This document shows, piece by piece, positions 12,896 through 28,300 of a stretch of 64,000 bases of DNA. Below the pieces are notes generated by a model that saw only the letters and a program-made list of their open reading frames with translations, made no database searches and had not been told where the DNA came from. Position 1 is the first letter of the stretch; each line of letters begins with the position of its first letter. The DNA comes from Megalonaias nervosa (taxonomy: Eukaryota; Mollusca; Bivalvia; Unionida; Unionidae): assembly GCA_016617855.1 (NCBI GenBank), contig JAECUM010001855.1, positions 1-64,000 on the forward strand, given 5' to 3'. The position numbers and the translations under genes were made by a program.

Positions 12896-13463
12896 TTGAC
12901 CAGTGAAAGGTATTGGCATGATTAAAAAGTTGATCAGTGAAGGGTATTTGCATGGTTAAAAAGTTGATCAATGAATGGTATTTGTATGGTTAAAAAGTTG
13001 ACCAATGAAGGGTATTTGAATGGTTAAAAGTTGACTAATGATGGATATTTGCATGGTTAAAAAGTTGATGAATGAAAGGTATTTGTATGGTTAAAAAATT
13101 GACCAATGTAGGGCATTTGCATGGTTAAGAAGTTGGTCAATGAAGGGTATTTGAATGGTTTAATGTTGACCAGTAAAGGGTATTTGAATGGTTAAAAAGT
13201 TGATCAATGAAGGGTATTTGAATGGTTAAAAGTTGATCAATGAAGGGTATTTGAATGGTTAAAAAGTTGACAGATGAAGGATATTTGCATGATTAAAAAG
13301 TTGACCAGTGAAGGGTATTTGTATGGTTAAAAGTTGACCAATGAAGGGTATTTGAATGGTTAAAAAAGTTGACTGATGAAGGGTATTTGAATGGTTAAAA
13401 AGTTGATCAATAAAGGGTATTTGCATGGTTAAAAGTTGACCAATGAATGGTATTTGTATGGTT
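12896..13463 (+). repeat. 34-bp minisatellite, about 16-17 copies
   Basis: The unit is close to 'ttgaccaatgaagggtatttgcatggttaaaaag', with copies differing at a few sites and occasional one-base deletions. It lies about 1.6 kb upstream of the first CFAP210 coding exon. Confidence 0.95.
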
Positions 13464-14329
13464 ATGAATAGTAGTAGATGAAGAGCAATTGCATAGTATG
13501 TCATTTTGGTGTGGGAATCAGTTAGTCTGTTTTCAGTTCAAACTATGTCCAGTGTTTATCTCAAATTTATGCATTCCAACCTAGAAATAAATTTAGCAAA
13601 TAGGTTTAGATAACTTTTACCTCTTCTACTAGAGTTCAAAACAGAAAGGAAAGTGTTATTAAAATAAGAAAGCTGAATTCATAATTTTAAATTTTAACAT
13701 ACTTCATAATGGAAGGTATCTAAATTGTCTTGTTTTAATTCCTTGTGAAGAATTAATTTTGCAGGTGGAATATGGCACCTGCCTGTCATTCTGGACAGCA
13801 ATCCATAATGTGACAAATTTTAAAAACACAATTGATAATGAGAATGGTGACCAGTAGAGATCAACCAAACCATTTCTCAGTCACATGAATTAACATAATT
13901 AAGTAAATAACATTAATGGGATAAAAGTGATCAAAAGTCAGGCTTGCATGTGTTCTGGGAAATTCATTGTTTTAATCAGTATTATGGCTGTCAAAGATGC
14001 ACCTTACTGATCAGATGACAGTGACATGTTGAAAGTGAGGTAACCCATTTAAATGTGCAAATGATCAGTGGCAGGGCACATTATTTTTTAAGGATATCTA
14101 CAATTGAAAAAAGAATTTACTGTATTCTTTTTAATATCTCATACACTTTTTATTATTTTTCTTTGATGTATGAATAATTTTTGTTCAATAAATTAATCTT
14201 AATTGTCTTAAGTGCCTTAAATTTGCAAAATTTTAATAAGTGTATAGTTCATTGTATCAAAAATTAGAGGATAAAAGTAATTATGATTTCTATGGAATTA
14301 TGGTGTATGAAAAATAGAGTACCATTCAG
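13464..14329. other. No recognised feature
   Basis: AT-rich upstream flank of CFAP210. No conserved coding segment or repeat family was recognised. Confidence 0.55.
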
Positions 14330-14520
14330 AGTATACTCAGTCCCATTGTAAACTTCACAAACCCAGATCTGCCTTTAAATATTGTGCTGGCAGAACTGGA
14401 TCTAGGCATTTTGTTAGAAAAAAAATCAATAGAACAAACAACATAGACCCTAATATGCCGGCACAGTGTGCGATGGCAGATCAATTTCTATGTTGTTTGC
14501 AGTTGGACTCTATTATACTA
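14330..14520 (-). mobile_element. MITE family M, copy 1 (degraded)
   Basis: Contains 'aacaacatagaccctaatatgccgg' and an inverted partner ending 'ctatgttgtttgcagttggactc', forming a hairpin at about 14,430-14,512. The same terminal words occur in the copies at 21.2 kb and 63.4 kb. Confidence 0.65.
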
Positions 14521-15111
14521 GACAGTATATGAAAAATTGCTGACATTGCAGTATGCAGAAGGAAAAAGTTGAGATCCCACCTATAAAGAAAAAAATATAA
14601 AAGTTGTTCACCCACATTCCAGAAAGATTTAAATGAGTAGCGCTGGACGGATTTGTCTTATTATTTTCTAAGTTATAAAATTCAGGTAAATTTTTGTCTT
14701 GTACCCAAATTATGAAAAAAAGGGCAGCCACAGTAAATGTTATTTATCCATAATTTTTTGTGTCATTTTTTTTATTACAGCATTTACTGAAAGTTTGTCT
14801 TATCTGTATTTAATATAAGGACAATGCAGGAGAATACTAATGTATGTTTCTTTTCTTAATGCCTTTGCTGAGATAGTATCTCTAAAGTAACCCCCAAAAT
14901 TGCAATCGTTGCTGACATTTTTTTTCTTTCTATATAGAAATGTCAAATGCTTCAAATGTTAGTTGCTTGCATGTTGTTCAGAACCTATATTTTTCAAGGA
15001 CAACTCTGCTGTACCACTATATAGTAGAGATCTGGACTAAATGGCCTAAGCATTGTGTATTGGGTCAGACAAATACTCATTTTCGTAATTTACTAATTAG
15101 GAACTCCAGAC

Positions 15112-15309
15112 ATGTCCAGTATGCAGCTTAAAGATGGAACAGATCTTCAGCAGGTTATGGTGTTAACTAAAACAGACTGGGAGCGAATCCAAACACAGCT
15201 TCATCGTAAAGAAATTGAGGAAGAAAAAATACGGAAAATGAGGGAAGACCGAGAGAACCTAAAAAACAGATCAAAGGAAGTAGTGCAAAACTGGGGAAAC
15301 ACAATTGCA
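15112..15309 (+). CDS. CFAP210: CFAP210 exon 1 (residues 1-66)
   Basis: Encodes the start and the conserved 'VLTKTDWERIQ' entry into the helical rod. It ends in phase 0 at a GCA|gtatgt donor. The open frame runs 39 nt past the donor before a stop, so the frame alone overstates the exon. Confidence 0.88.
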
Positions 15310-16330
15310 GTATGTATACATGTTATTAGTGAGTCAGCCTTTGGCTAGGTCATCAAAATCATATAATTGTGCACATAACCTACAATAATTTTAAAATTTT
15401 TTCATTTGTTTATAATATATTTGTATTTTGTCTACTTAAATTATCTATGATTTAGTATCTTATGGCACTTGAAAATTTTATGGTTTTTTCCCCCATTTAT
15501 CTCTTTATTATGGGACCATGCCATCTTCTCAAATAAAAAACAGTAAACGGAAATGTTTTGAGTAATGCTTTTCTTGCTAAAATTATATAATTCCACTATC
15601 TAATACTACAAAATCTATTTTTTGTAAGTAACATGAAAGTAATGAAAATGTTTTTCTACCATTGTGCTTTTCTAATTGTAGGGCACACGACATAGGAAGC
15701 TGGAGGCACGGAAGTTACGAGAGCAAAAGGAAGAGGAGGAACGTAAACTTTTGGATATCGAGGAAGCAAAGTATCAGGCCCAGCAGCGTAAAGAAGCCAT
15801 TGACAAGGCCAAAACTCTGCAATACTACCAGACTGATAGAGTCAAACAGTTTCATGTGAGGGATGGGTATTTTGTTTTGTTTTTGAAAAAAAAAATCCAA
15901 ATAATAATTGTGACTGCAGATAAGAATAGTTGGAATCATTTGATAAATATCCAGGGTAAACCACTGATCTTTCTTTGGATGATAACCATGGATTTTATCT
16001 CACATTTATATTCTACTGTTCTTCTTTGCTTCCTTTGCAAGAGCAGAAAATGTCATTATGAAATGCGGGAGGTCGTGGGTTTGATTCCCGGCCGAGTCAT
16101 ATCAAAGACTTACAAAAATGGTACTAACAGCTGCCTCACTTGGCACTCAGCATTAAGAGGTTAGTGTTAGGACTGGTCGGCCTGGTGTCAGGATAATGTG
16201 ACTGGGAGGGACATCATGCTACATGTCTGCGGCATGATGCCCCAGTGCTAGACATCACTATAAACTGCCACACCGCAGACATCGTAGTGATATGACAAAA
16301 AAATCCTTAAAGCTACGTTAAAAATCCAAA

Positions 16331-16364
<34 letters not shown>

Positions 16365-19300
16365 TATAGAATGTGCTGTATCTTCTACATGTGTTTTGTA
16401 TTTACATTTTTCTCTTCAATATCCAGCATGATTACACAAAATGTAACACACAGATAACATTTAGAACATTGCACTGTTTGTGTATTCATGAGCAATTATA
16501 GAATCCTTTGATCTAAATCTTCTTTTTGGTAAATCATGATTAAGTTATTGCATTTCTTGACTTAAATAGATTCTTCTTTCTGCTGGCATCTTGGATTTAT
16601 CTAAGCCAATCACCACTGAGAAAAGTTCACTGGAATTTTACCATCATGTGTACTTTGTAAATGTAGATGACCATCCCATTTGCTTTATAAATTTAGATGA
16701 CTAAATAGATCATCATGTTTAACTTGTAAATGTAGATGAGTATTCAGATATTCAAATTTCCAGCACAAATGTTGATGGAATTGTGAAAAATCTTTAAATA
16801 AGATTTGATCTTTGTTAAAGTGTAAGTCAGTGTGGTCATGTAGGTGCATTTACTCAAATATGAATTGTTGTTCTAAACTTTAATAAAATAATTTAATAAA
16901 AGTCTGTTCAATCCTGATTGTTGAATGCTCTGCACCTTAAATGTCATAAAAAAAACTTCATAAGAAAATTATTGAGTGCTACAGATGTTTACACATAGCC
17001 AGGTACTAAACTGGGTCAAGAAAAGGAAGTCGGGTCTATCGTAACAAAAAACAGTGTAGTATGAATTTTGTTTTCAACACATGCTGCTTTCATTGTAACT
17101 TCACAGCATGCGACATTCAGTCTGGTTTGTTCTGGATCACACCTTTAGGTTGACCTTGTCCAAAAATGTTCACGTAATTTAACATTGATTTTGCGATATG
17201 TGCTTCTCGGGGCATGTAAATAATTATCTTCCAAAGGAATATGGATGTATGATGGTTCAAATAAAGTTAATAATGGTCATTTGAAAGTATGTTTATTTAA
17301 ATTCTAAAAAATGACATTCATTACTGAAATAGTTCTGAATGCCTACATGATATATATAAGTTATTTACTGCGCTCGAGATGCAATGGAAACAAGTGAATT
17401 TAAAAACAGAAACCTAATTTCTATTTTCAGTTAATCACACACAATTAATCTGGAAACAGAATTTGCAAAAGTGTTTTCTGTAAAGACAGAATGCAATTAG
17501 ATGTAGGTTAAATAATTAATTATATTAATTTCTAAAAATAATATGTCATAAATTTGCCATATTTTGTACAATTTTTTTGCAAGTGCAAAGAGATTATAAT
17601 CTACAGTAATATCCCTGATTTCATTTGCAGGGTGCATTGATGTTGACAGAGGTTTTGAAGGAGCGAGAAGCACAGCTTGAGTTGAAGAAGCTGCAGGCAA
17701 AGGCTAATGAGGGAAAGGACAAGGAGTATATGGCCCTTGCACAGCGTGAATACGAGGAAGCAATCCAACAGGACCAGATGCGTGCTATGGAAAGATTGGC
17801 TGCCGCAAAGGAGGCTGAGGACTTCCAGAAGGCCCAGTGAGTTGATCTTGTTGTTTTGTAGTGAATGAGATACAACATTGAAACACTGAATGAATTGTTT
17901 TGAGAGTTATGTGAAAAGCACAAGCAGAAAAACAATTTTTTCCATTAAGGTTTTTCAGATTTGTGAAAGTCATCCCTCGATGTGATAAACATGTTTATTA
18001 AACTTAGAACTGAGAATGAGACTAAAAGCATTTGCTACATTGTTCAATAAATGCTGAGGAGAGGAGTAACAATAACAAAATTTTCAAGATCGCTGCATTG
18101 GTGGCCATGTTGGATATCAGACTGGCACCATTTTCACTTAGGATCAACTTGATATTGGGATAAATGTACGTCAAGTTTCAAGGGATTGTTTCATGTAGTT
18201 GGGAGGAGTAGCGAGACCACTCCTGTGACCTAAGTGGTTAGACCATCTGCCTTGGATGTGGGAGGTCACAAGTTTTTTTAACCCTGGCCAAGTTATACCA
18301 AAGACTTCTAAAAATGGTACCAGCAGCTGTGTCAGTTGGTGCTCAGCATTAAGAGGTTAGTGTTAGGACTGGTTGGCCTTGTGTCAGGATAGTGTGACTC
18401 AGTGGGACATCATGCTACATGTCTGCGGCATGATGCCCCAGTACTAGACATCACTATAAACTGCCACACTGCAGACATCATAGCGATATGACTGAAAAAT
18501 TGTTACAGCTATGATAAAAATTGAAATCACACACACTCACACACAGAAGGAGTAGCAATAACAAATGTGCTAATGGATGGATGGTCTACAGACAGGAAAT
18601 GAACAACAGCCTATCTCGTTAGCTCTTCTGGTCTAGTAGAGAAAGAGAAAGCACCAGTTGAGCTAAAAATAAAAAAGTCAAAAGTATTTAAACTTTTTAA
18701 AAATCCAAATGAGATTCAGGTGGTTTGTTGTACTTTTTTATTTGTTAAACAAGTCTTCAGAATATGTTCCCGTATGCAGTTTTTCCAATTCTGTTGGCTT
18801 TAGGAGATCTTTTTGTTTTAATACTAGTTCTTGTTCACATTGTTTTTGTTCTTCATTTATAATTTTTATACACCTGTGACAGGGTAAAACTTACCATGTT
18901 TTGGTTAAGTCCATATCTTCTGTCCATCTGTATGTTAACAAATTGGTTTGCATGCCATAATTTGAATTCTGCATCACCTGTCTTCACAAGGCTTTGCAGG
19001 TTGGTTGCCCTATAGGAAACAAAGAATTCAGTTGATTTGGGTTCCAAAAGTTCAAAGGTCAAGGTTAGTGCTGGGTACCACAAAACATTTTGTACCATGG
19101 TATACTGTATTTCTGAAAATAATTCCATAATATGTACCATGGTATACTGTATTTCTGAACATAATACCATAATATGTGCCACGGTATACTGTATTTCTGA
19201 ACATAATACCATAATATGTACCACAGTTTTGTGCAATTATATTAAGGACCAACAATTTAATGTTCTGGGGCAGTTGCCAGTGACTTTTCGAAAGTTCCCA

Positions 19301-22300
19301 CCTGTCAACAGCTGGAAAAATATCTTGCTTTGATCTATAGCAAAATAACACCATATTATATCCATTATATTATTTTGAAGAAAAAAAAATTATCTTGAGA
19401 AAAAAGGAAATAAATAGCTCAACCCCTCCAGAAATTATATGTATGTTCATTGCTGTATCAATTAGTAATCAAATAACTGTAACTAAAGTGGGATGATTTT
19501 GCTTGCGCTGTAGCTCACCCTGTAAAAGACATTGTACTGAAATTAGAGAGCTTGCTGATAAAAATGGGAAGTGTTGACACTGAAGCCTACAGTTTACTAG
19601 CTACACCATTGATATAATAGGCAGGGAAACATTGAGTGGAATGCTAAAACCCAGGCAAGATATTGAACAGAAAGTGCTAGTAAACATAAAACACACTCAA
19701 CAAATGAGAAAATACTTAGTGGACACGAGAAATTGCTAAAATTCAAAAAGAAAATAATTGATCACCTGAAAACTTTCAGGGCGATTCAGTCTTACAAAGG
19801 AATATTTGTACTTAATACATTAACACATACAAGTAAAAATCTTAAAAACGACTTTTGTCAAGCCAACATTTTTCCAAAAGTTGGATTTGCCCAAAATATC
19901 TTTCACATCATCCCATTTGGTCACCATGCGACATGTGTTAGACATGTGATTAAAGGATCATAAATATAATTATATTTGCAATATTCAACATTAATTTGTG
20001 GTAAATAGAGCTGTTTTGTTACTCTGGAATTTCCATACATTACTTATTGATGGAAACTACTGAAGTACCAGTACAGTGAAAAAGTACTATGGTACATACT
20101 ACTGGAAGAAAATATGGCAGTAAACCTGAATGCTGGTGAAACTGTGCACCTCTAGTCAGGGTCATTGGGATCAATCGAACATGTACCTTCACCAAAATTT
20201 ATAAATATGTTTCCCATGATGATATGAAGAAGCCTTTGATTATATTTTACATCAAAAAGTCAAAAGTCAAGGTCACTACAGTGTGACCAAGGAATATTTA
20301 ATTTTGTCTAATATCATTTTCTACTGAACATAATTTCACCAAGCTTAACAGGTAGGTTTCCTTTGATGAAACAAAGAAGCCAGATGATTTATAGATTAAA
20401 AGGTTATGGTCATGGTCACAATGACCATTATCCTTAAGTCAAGGTCACAACGACCATTATCCTTAAGTCAAGGTCACAATGACCATTATCCTGAAAGGCA
20501 GTGGCATATGACATACCATATTCAGTACTCCTGTTATTGATGATCTATATGTATACATGTGAATGCTTTGTCAAGTAACCTTCAACATCAACATACCAAT
20601 ACAATTATTCATGAACCCTTGTGTTTCCCTATTGTCTAGAATCCGTGAGCACATGAAGGCTCAAAAGCAAGAGCAGCTGGAGGACATTAAGGAAGGAGAG
20701 GAACTAAAGAAGCTTGCACTGCAGTTCCAGCTGGAAAAGGAACGTCTGGAAAAAATCGCTCATGATGAGAAAAAACAGCTCATGGATGATAACCGCAAGC
20801 AGATAATTGAACGGTCAACACTCAAACAGATGCAAAGTCAGCAAGAAGAGGTACGATGAAATCATGAGATACTTGAGTCAATGGGAAGGTCTTTGACAGT
20901 GATGTGAGTTCTGATGGAGGAGTTAAATCATTAGTAGTTGTGAGACAAGAGTATGATGCATATATTTACCATATCTATGGCCAAAACTGCACATAAAAAT
21001 GATTATAAAAATTATGTTAATGAAATAAAATGTAATTTATGATGCTAGAGTTGCCATAGCAAATTAATAGATAATTATCCTTCAAAAGAATTTATATGAG
21101 CTGGGTCATATTTTTCCAGATAATGGTACCAGAGCATAATCATAGTCCATAACATCGGCCCTTCCATATATACTCACAAGTCCAGTCCAACTGCAGACAA
21201 CATGGATCCTGATCTGCCATCACATAACATGTCAGCAGAGCATGGTCTTTGTCTTTCCGTCTAATTATTACTCCTGACAAACTGCATAGAACCAGATCTG
21301 ACGTACTATGCAATGTCAGATTTGGTTCCATGCAGTTGCAATTGAACTTGATTGATAAGTGAGTGCTTATAGTACATGTATACTTTCTCCTGCACTTTTT
21401 CTTCACATTTCTTCTGTGATTTACTGGAAACAGGAATTCTGTTTTCCATTCACAGATAATTAAAATGAAATACTAATCCAATAACTGTCGTGTTTCTTAT
21501 CAACTTTAGGAAGAAGATGAGGAGTGTAGAATTTTTGCTGCAGCCAAGAGGAAAATGATGAGATTGAGGGCCGAGAAAGAAAAATACATCCATGAGTAAG
21601 GAGTCAATTTGTTTCCATGATTGCTGTTATATAATTCATACAGAATTTTAGGTCGAAATTCATCCATGGCCATTGCTGACAATTGGATACCACATACATA
21701 TATTCTATAGTAATTTTCATTTCCACTAATCTGCCCTTCTGTCAGGTACACACATTAGTACAACAGTTTTTGATACACTGCCACAACGTTTGGTAAATGT
21801 TACAGTAATGATCTGAAGATGTACCTATATCAACAAATCATTTGTTACTGCAAATTTTATTGGAGTTATTGCCCTTTTTATATTGTACCATGATGTAGTG
21901 AATGCCACAATCTTGTTAGCGCAACTAATTCCACAAATTTTGCCAAGAAACTTTGTAAACAATATCATGGTCATTTACCTGAAGACATGCATATTTGGGA
22001 GAGAAAGTTTTTATAGGCATTGCCTGTTGTCCAGTCCTGATAAAAATATGTAATAAATTAACAAATCACTGTGTTCCAAGTTATTGCCTAATATGCAGCT
22101 GAACGTGGTGTATGATAGAATTCTTTTGCATGCATCTAGTCTTAAAGATTTGAGTGGATTGTCATAAAACTTGCTAAATGTTTGGATAATCATGTGAAGA
22201 TGTATATTTCAAACAATCACTGTGCTCTTATAATTTTTGTTCGAGTTATTACCCTTTTAGGTTTAGAGCCAGAAGTGGTGTATAATGCAACTACTGGTAG

Positions 22301-25300
22301 TTTCTTACATTGGATCACCATGAAACTTTGTACATGGTTTGACCATCATTTGTTGATCCCCATGTCAATAAATTACTTTCTGCTCCCAATTCTTGTCAGA
22401 GTTATTGACCATTTTGTTTAAATGCAACTGAATGCAGTGTATGACAGTCTTTTGAACACAGCTTAAGTCCTGCAGTTTTAATGGATCACTGTGAAACTTA
22501 ATGCATACTAAGGTCATCTCAGAAGATATGAATGTAGACCAGTCATTGTGCTCACACAGAAAAGTTATGTGCTAATTTTTTTACTTCAGATTCATCATTT
22601 TTACTGCGGATCATTGATGCAGGGGAGGTGGGTGGGGTCTATACATTAGCAAATTACCATTCAACAAGTTGAAACTTGATAAGACTGAGCTACATAATTT
22701 AACTCATTTTCCCTGTCTTTGGGTGGAATGAAATACAACACATTCTACTTGTACATGTATTACCTATTTAAATTCATCAACAGTTTCTCAACATGTGTTT
22801 CTGTCTTTTTATTTAATATCATCAGAAGAGTTTCCAAAATTTCAGAAAAGGTTCATATCTGTTTACTAGCTTATTTATAAGTTTTTAAGATTAAATTTAA
22901 TTTACATATTTACTCATAAAATTTCATCAATAATTCATCAGAAAGTGTTGACTCATACATTGATGAATTTATTAGTTGCTTGAATAGGTTCATAGAATTA
23001 TGAATTTAATCCTTCTTTGTCTGATTGATTGATAAAAAAAAAGAATAATTCATTTGATTGTATTTTATCTGACAGAGAGAAGCAGCAACATCTAGAGCGG
23101 ATCCATGGGAAGCTGGCGGCACAGATGAAGCAGGCAGTTGATGATGAGGATGAGAGAATTCGTGCAGCTGTAGAGGAGGCGGAGGCCAAACGTGCACAAG
23201 AGGAGGCAGAAAAAGAGGCTAAAATGAGGAAAATAATCCAGGATGAGAATGAACATAGGAACAAACAGGTACAGTGGTCTGTCTTTATTAAAGCTCAGTT
23301 GTGGGAGGTTGCGGGTTCGAACCCCGGCCAAGTTATATGAGAGACTTATAAAAATGGTATTAACAGCTGCCTCACTAAGCACTCAGCATTAAGAGGTTAG
23401 TGTTAGGACTGGCTGACCTGGAGTCGGGATAATGTGACTGGGTGGGACATCATGCTACATGTCTGTGGCATGATGCCTCAGTGCTAGACATCGCTATAAA
23501 CTGCCACACTTCAGACATCATAGTGATATGACTGAAAAATTGTTAAAGGCCATTAGTATACTGTGGCTTCATTTATAACACAGGTGCATGTATAGATATG
23601 TATCCCATTAAATCAGTTATATTCTATTTTATTACATTATGCTACTTAATTTATTTCACTAATTTTCTTGGGGAATAAGAACCAGTTATATTGCAACTTG
23701 ACATCATTACACATCCAGTTTGTGAAGTATGACACAACTGTGTTGGAACATGCCTGGGTATGATGTGTAGCCTCTCTTAATACACCTCTCCCTCAGTGGT
23801 GTCCATAAACATAGACTGCACTATAAGTGAAGGTGAAAGTTACTGAGGGACATAACACAATTAAGAAGGGAATGCCATCCCTGCTGGACATAAAACAAAC
23901 AGCATGGGGTGTGTGTGTGTTACAGGGCTGTTTAATGGCTGAATACTTATTACATAGTCACGTTGGGAATAATTGTAAATAAAGAACTTTTCCTGATGAA
24001 GCTGTTTGCATTTCTGAGTAAATTACATTTACTTTCAAGATACCTTACCTCTAAAAGATCAGCAACATTAAGCCAAGATGTTTCAGCAACCATCATGTGT
24101 ACACAAAACCTGTGTGTTATTACATCGCTGCTTTTTGCTGTTGTTCATTCACAACAAAACAAGATCATTTATTTTTTGAAAAACCAGGGGCATTTATTTT
24201 GTGAAACAACTGTCAACATTGAAACTCGATTTTATTTGGTTTGTTCTTTATTAGTAAAATGTTGTTGTGGGTGATTTGATGGTAAGTATTATAGTGGAAC
24301 TTCATGAGGAGATTTATGAGTGCCAATTCAGGAATTTTAAGTTTGCTTCTCCATAATGAACTGTATTGGTGAAACAAAGCCTTTTCATTTACCAAGTAAT
24401 CATTTTGCTTGGTTACCTTGTTACCTTTGATCACATTTGTGAATGAGTAAGCTAATTGAAGGTAGTTTAATTATATTACTTACATACTAATATTTATAAC
24501 AGTGTTTGATTGATCAGTTGTAATGAGTTTATCTGACAAATGACCATGACAGCTAGCTCTTACATAGAGTTGATTTGCATGCCTTTTAACTTTGATTTTA
24601 TTCCACCTACTTTATTTGATTTGATATAAAAGATATAATTAACATGATAATTCAAAGCTGGTCTGCTTTTAAATGACTGTAATACTACAACCAATGCTTC
24701 CACAAGTCGGAGATCAAAACATGATTGGCACTTATTCAGGCGCTGACAGAAACGTTCACGGACAAAGCTATGATGGTAGAATGACATTTTTCTCATTTGG
24801 ATACAAGAAGGCATATTGCAATAATAATTTTATAATGATTACACTGAAACCGAATTAAAAGATAGAACTAAATCACTGATTTCACTTGTCAAAATTTATT
24901 TAATTATTACTTATTTAATAAAGTGTTGCCACCAGTAGGCATTAATGACATTTTCATCGATCAAAATTTCAGTGGATATTGTTATTGACATTGTACCGAG
25001 AATATTTTTGGAAAGAAAATTTAACAAAATATATGACTTCTTATTAAAAGTTGTGAACTTTCTCGGTGTCCCGATTAAGATTTTTGACAAATTTGCCCTG
25101 ATGATGCTTTGTGTACATTCTTAATATTGTCTTCCCAAATAAATCGGGAGTTCTCTGCAAAAATCAGGAAATATTATGAAGTCGGGAGGTAGGCGTGGAA
25201 GGACCCCCAAAATCAGGATTTTTTTTCTCCCCTGGTTTGAGATACAGGTATGGTATAGTGCTGTCTACCTTCATGATTTTGACAGAAATAAATTTAATAG

Positions 25301-28300
25301 TTAAGAAACCTTTGGTAATTTTCTTCATGCTACACATGTAGGTATTGTTCGTCAGTTACCTAAATAAGGGCTTTTGTTGTAAATATGTAACATTTGTTGT
25401 TCTTCTTGTGGAGTAGTTTACAATAATATGCAAAACAGGGGCAAAAGCTTACCAAATGAAGACAGAAGTATCAGTAAGTTGTCCACGTTTTGTTTTGATT
25501 CTTTTTTTCATGACTCAGTAAATATGAGGAATCAGATTCGAATACTCTGATAAAACCTTCAACTTGGAGTTGTTTAGTTTAATTCTAATTGTTATAGACC
25601 TGAAGAGCATATGGGATGGTCTTAAATTGTCTGTCATCTGACCATTGGCACAAATTTATTATCACTACTCCTAAACTACATGGAGGTTGCCATGAAACTT
25701 TGCACACCCATTCATGCCTTGGTATAGTTGGTCCAGAATGAAAATGGTGCTGCTCAAATATCTACTATAATCTCAGCCACAGTGGCCATCTTGAAAATCT
25801 TGTCAGCACTATTCCTCCTGAACAGATGATCCTACCAACATTAGCATTTCACTAAATGATCTCACATGATGTCTAGTTGGTCCTAAATAAAAATGGTGCT
25901 GATCTGACTTCCAACATGACCACCATATTTGTCAGCCACCTTGAAAATCTTATAATCATTACTCCTAAATGGAAAGTCTTATTGAAATCAGGTTTTCACC
26001 ATGAGATGATATGTCTTGTTGGTCTTAAATGAAAATGGTGCTGACCTGGTATATAATATGGCCATCATGACTGCCATCTTGAAAATCATATTACTACTAC
26101 TCCTGAATGAATAGTCATATCAACATGGGTTTTCACTAAAAGACTTCTAATAATAGATGCTCCTAAATGACAATAATGTAAACTGACCCTGACACCACTC
26201 TGGTGGCCTAGTGGTTAGAACATCTGCCTCAGATGCAGGAGGTTGTGGGTTCAAACCCCGGCCAAGTCATGCCAAAGACATAAAAATGGTACTAACGGCT
26301 GCCTCGCTAGGCACTCAGCATTAAGAGGTTAGTGTTAGGACTGGTTGGCCTGGTGTCAGAATAATATGACTGGGTGGGACATCATGCTACATGTCTGTGG
26401 CATGATGCCCCAGTGCTAGACATCACTATAAACTGCCACACTGCAGACATTGTAGCAATATGACTGAAAACTTGTTAAAACGTTAAAAATCCAAATCACA
26501 CATACACACACACACACATACAAACTGACCCTCAGTTTGGCCACCATAGTGTCCAACTTGAAAATATTACCTCCATGTGTACCACAGCAGCTAATTTGAA
26601 AATTTTGTTTTTGCTGAAGAATATCAGAGATGGTTTCAACACTCAAAAGGAAGAAATCGTCTCATCTTGAATTCTTTGACATTCTTTTTGCCCATTAGAG
26701 CATCTGTCCCATTGAAGACTTTTGTTGATTTAAATGGGTTACTGTTCCACAGATGAAAGAGGGTGAAATGAAGAAGAAGGAGGATAGACGTTCAGAGCTA
26801 GAAACCATCAGAATCCGTCAGGCAGCTGATGAAATATTCCGCAGAAATGAAGAAGAGAAACGAGTACGAAGAAAAGAGGAAGCACAATCCTTGGCTAAAT
26901 TCCACTTAGATCAAGCTGTAAGTTTCCCCCACTTTCTCTCAGACATTAAAATTCCTTCTATTTTGCCATATTGTCTCTAACTTGTATTCTTGTGTAGACT
27001 TACTTTATTGAACTTTCATGAAAAACACTTTATACTAAAGAGTGGTCAAGTTTTCAAGCAGTACATTTGAAGCACCAAACAGTAAGCATTAAAATGTTAA
27101 GTGCCACTTTAAAAACTTTGATAGTGTAAATTTTCCATTTATCATGGAAATTCCGACAGAAAATATGAAAAATTACCAATATGTCTTGTACATATCTGCA
27201 TATAAAGTACATTTATTAGCTGTGTTGGTTAAAGATCAAAAGAGCTTGGGATCGCAAGTCTGTCATCTGACCAACAGTATAACTGTGTTATCACTGCAAC
27301 TAAACTGCTGTGAGGAATGCCATTAAATTTTACACACACATATATTTATCCAAAGGTCTAGTTGGTTCTAAACGAAAATGGTGCCTCTTGGACATATATT
27401 ATGGCTGCTACAGTGGCCATTTTGAAACTTTTGTTACTGCCACACCTCCTGAATGTATAGTTGGTTCTAATTTAAAACATGATGACAGTGTAACATACAA
27501 AATGTCCACCACAGCAGTGTTTTTCAAAATCTTGTCACAGCTTGTCCTGAATTGATGGTCATATTGACAAAGGGTTTTCACTAAAGAACTAGTTATGGTG
27601 GCCATGTTGAAACCTTGTTATTGTTCTTCTAAATGGATGGTTTTATATCAACATAGAGTTTTACTACAATACTTCTTATGATGTCTAGTTGGTGCTGATC
27701 TGACCTCCAACATGATTGCCATGGCCACCATCCTGAAAATCTTGTTATTGCTACTTTTTCTAAATAAACAGATGGCTATAGGATTGTGGGACTTTGACTA
27801 AAAGACTTCTGATGGTGTCTGGTTGGTTCAAAATGAAAATGGTATCAATTTGATACCCAACATTGCCCCCCCCCCCATAGTGGCCATTTTGAAACTTTTT
27901 TTCAATACTTCTCTTGAATCTGGGACCATATTGAAGTTGAGCTTTAACATAAGGACTTTTCCTGAATTGGTTGTCATAGCAACATGGGGTTTTCAATAAA
28001 GAACTTTTTATAATATGAACTTGGAGCTGAATAAAAATGGTGCAGATCAGACATCCAATATGGCTGCCATGGTAGACATCTTGAAAATCTTGTTATTGTT
28101 ACATCTCCAAAACAGATGGACATTAAGACATGGGATTTTAACAAAAGACTTATTATGATATCTAGTTGGTCCCGAAAGAAAATGGTGCTGATCAGACCTC
28201 CGGCATGTTGGCCATGATGGTCATCTTGAAAATCATCATTACAGCTGTAACATCTTACTGACATGGGGTTTTCACCAAAACACTTAACACCATATGCAGA

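Noticed and set aside
15751..16164. 137-codon frame extending past CFAP210 exon 2
   Set aside because: Reads through the CAT|gtgagg donor into intron 2 and a SINE; only the part to 15855 is coding.
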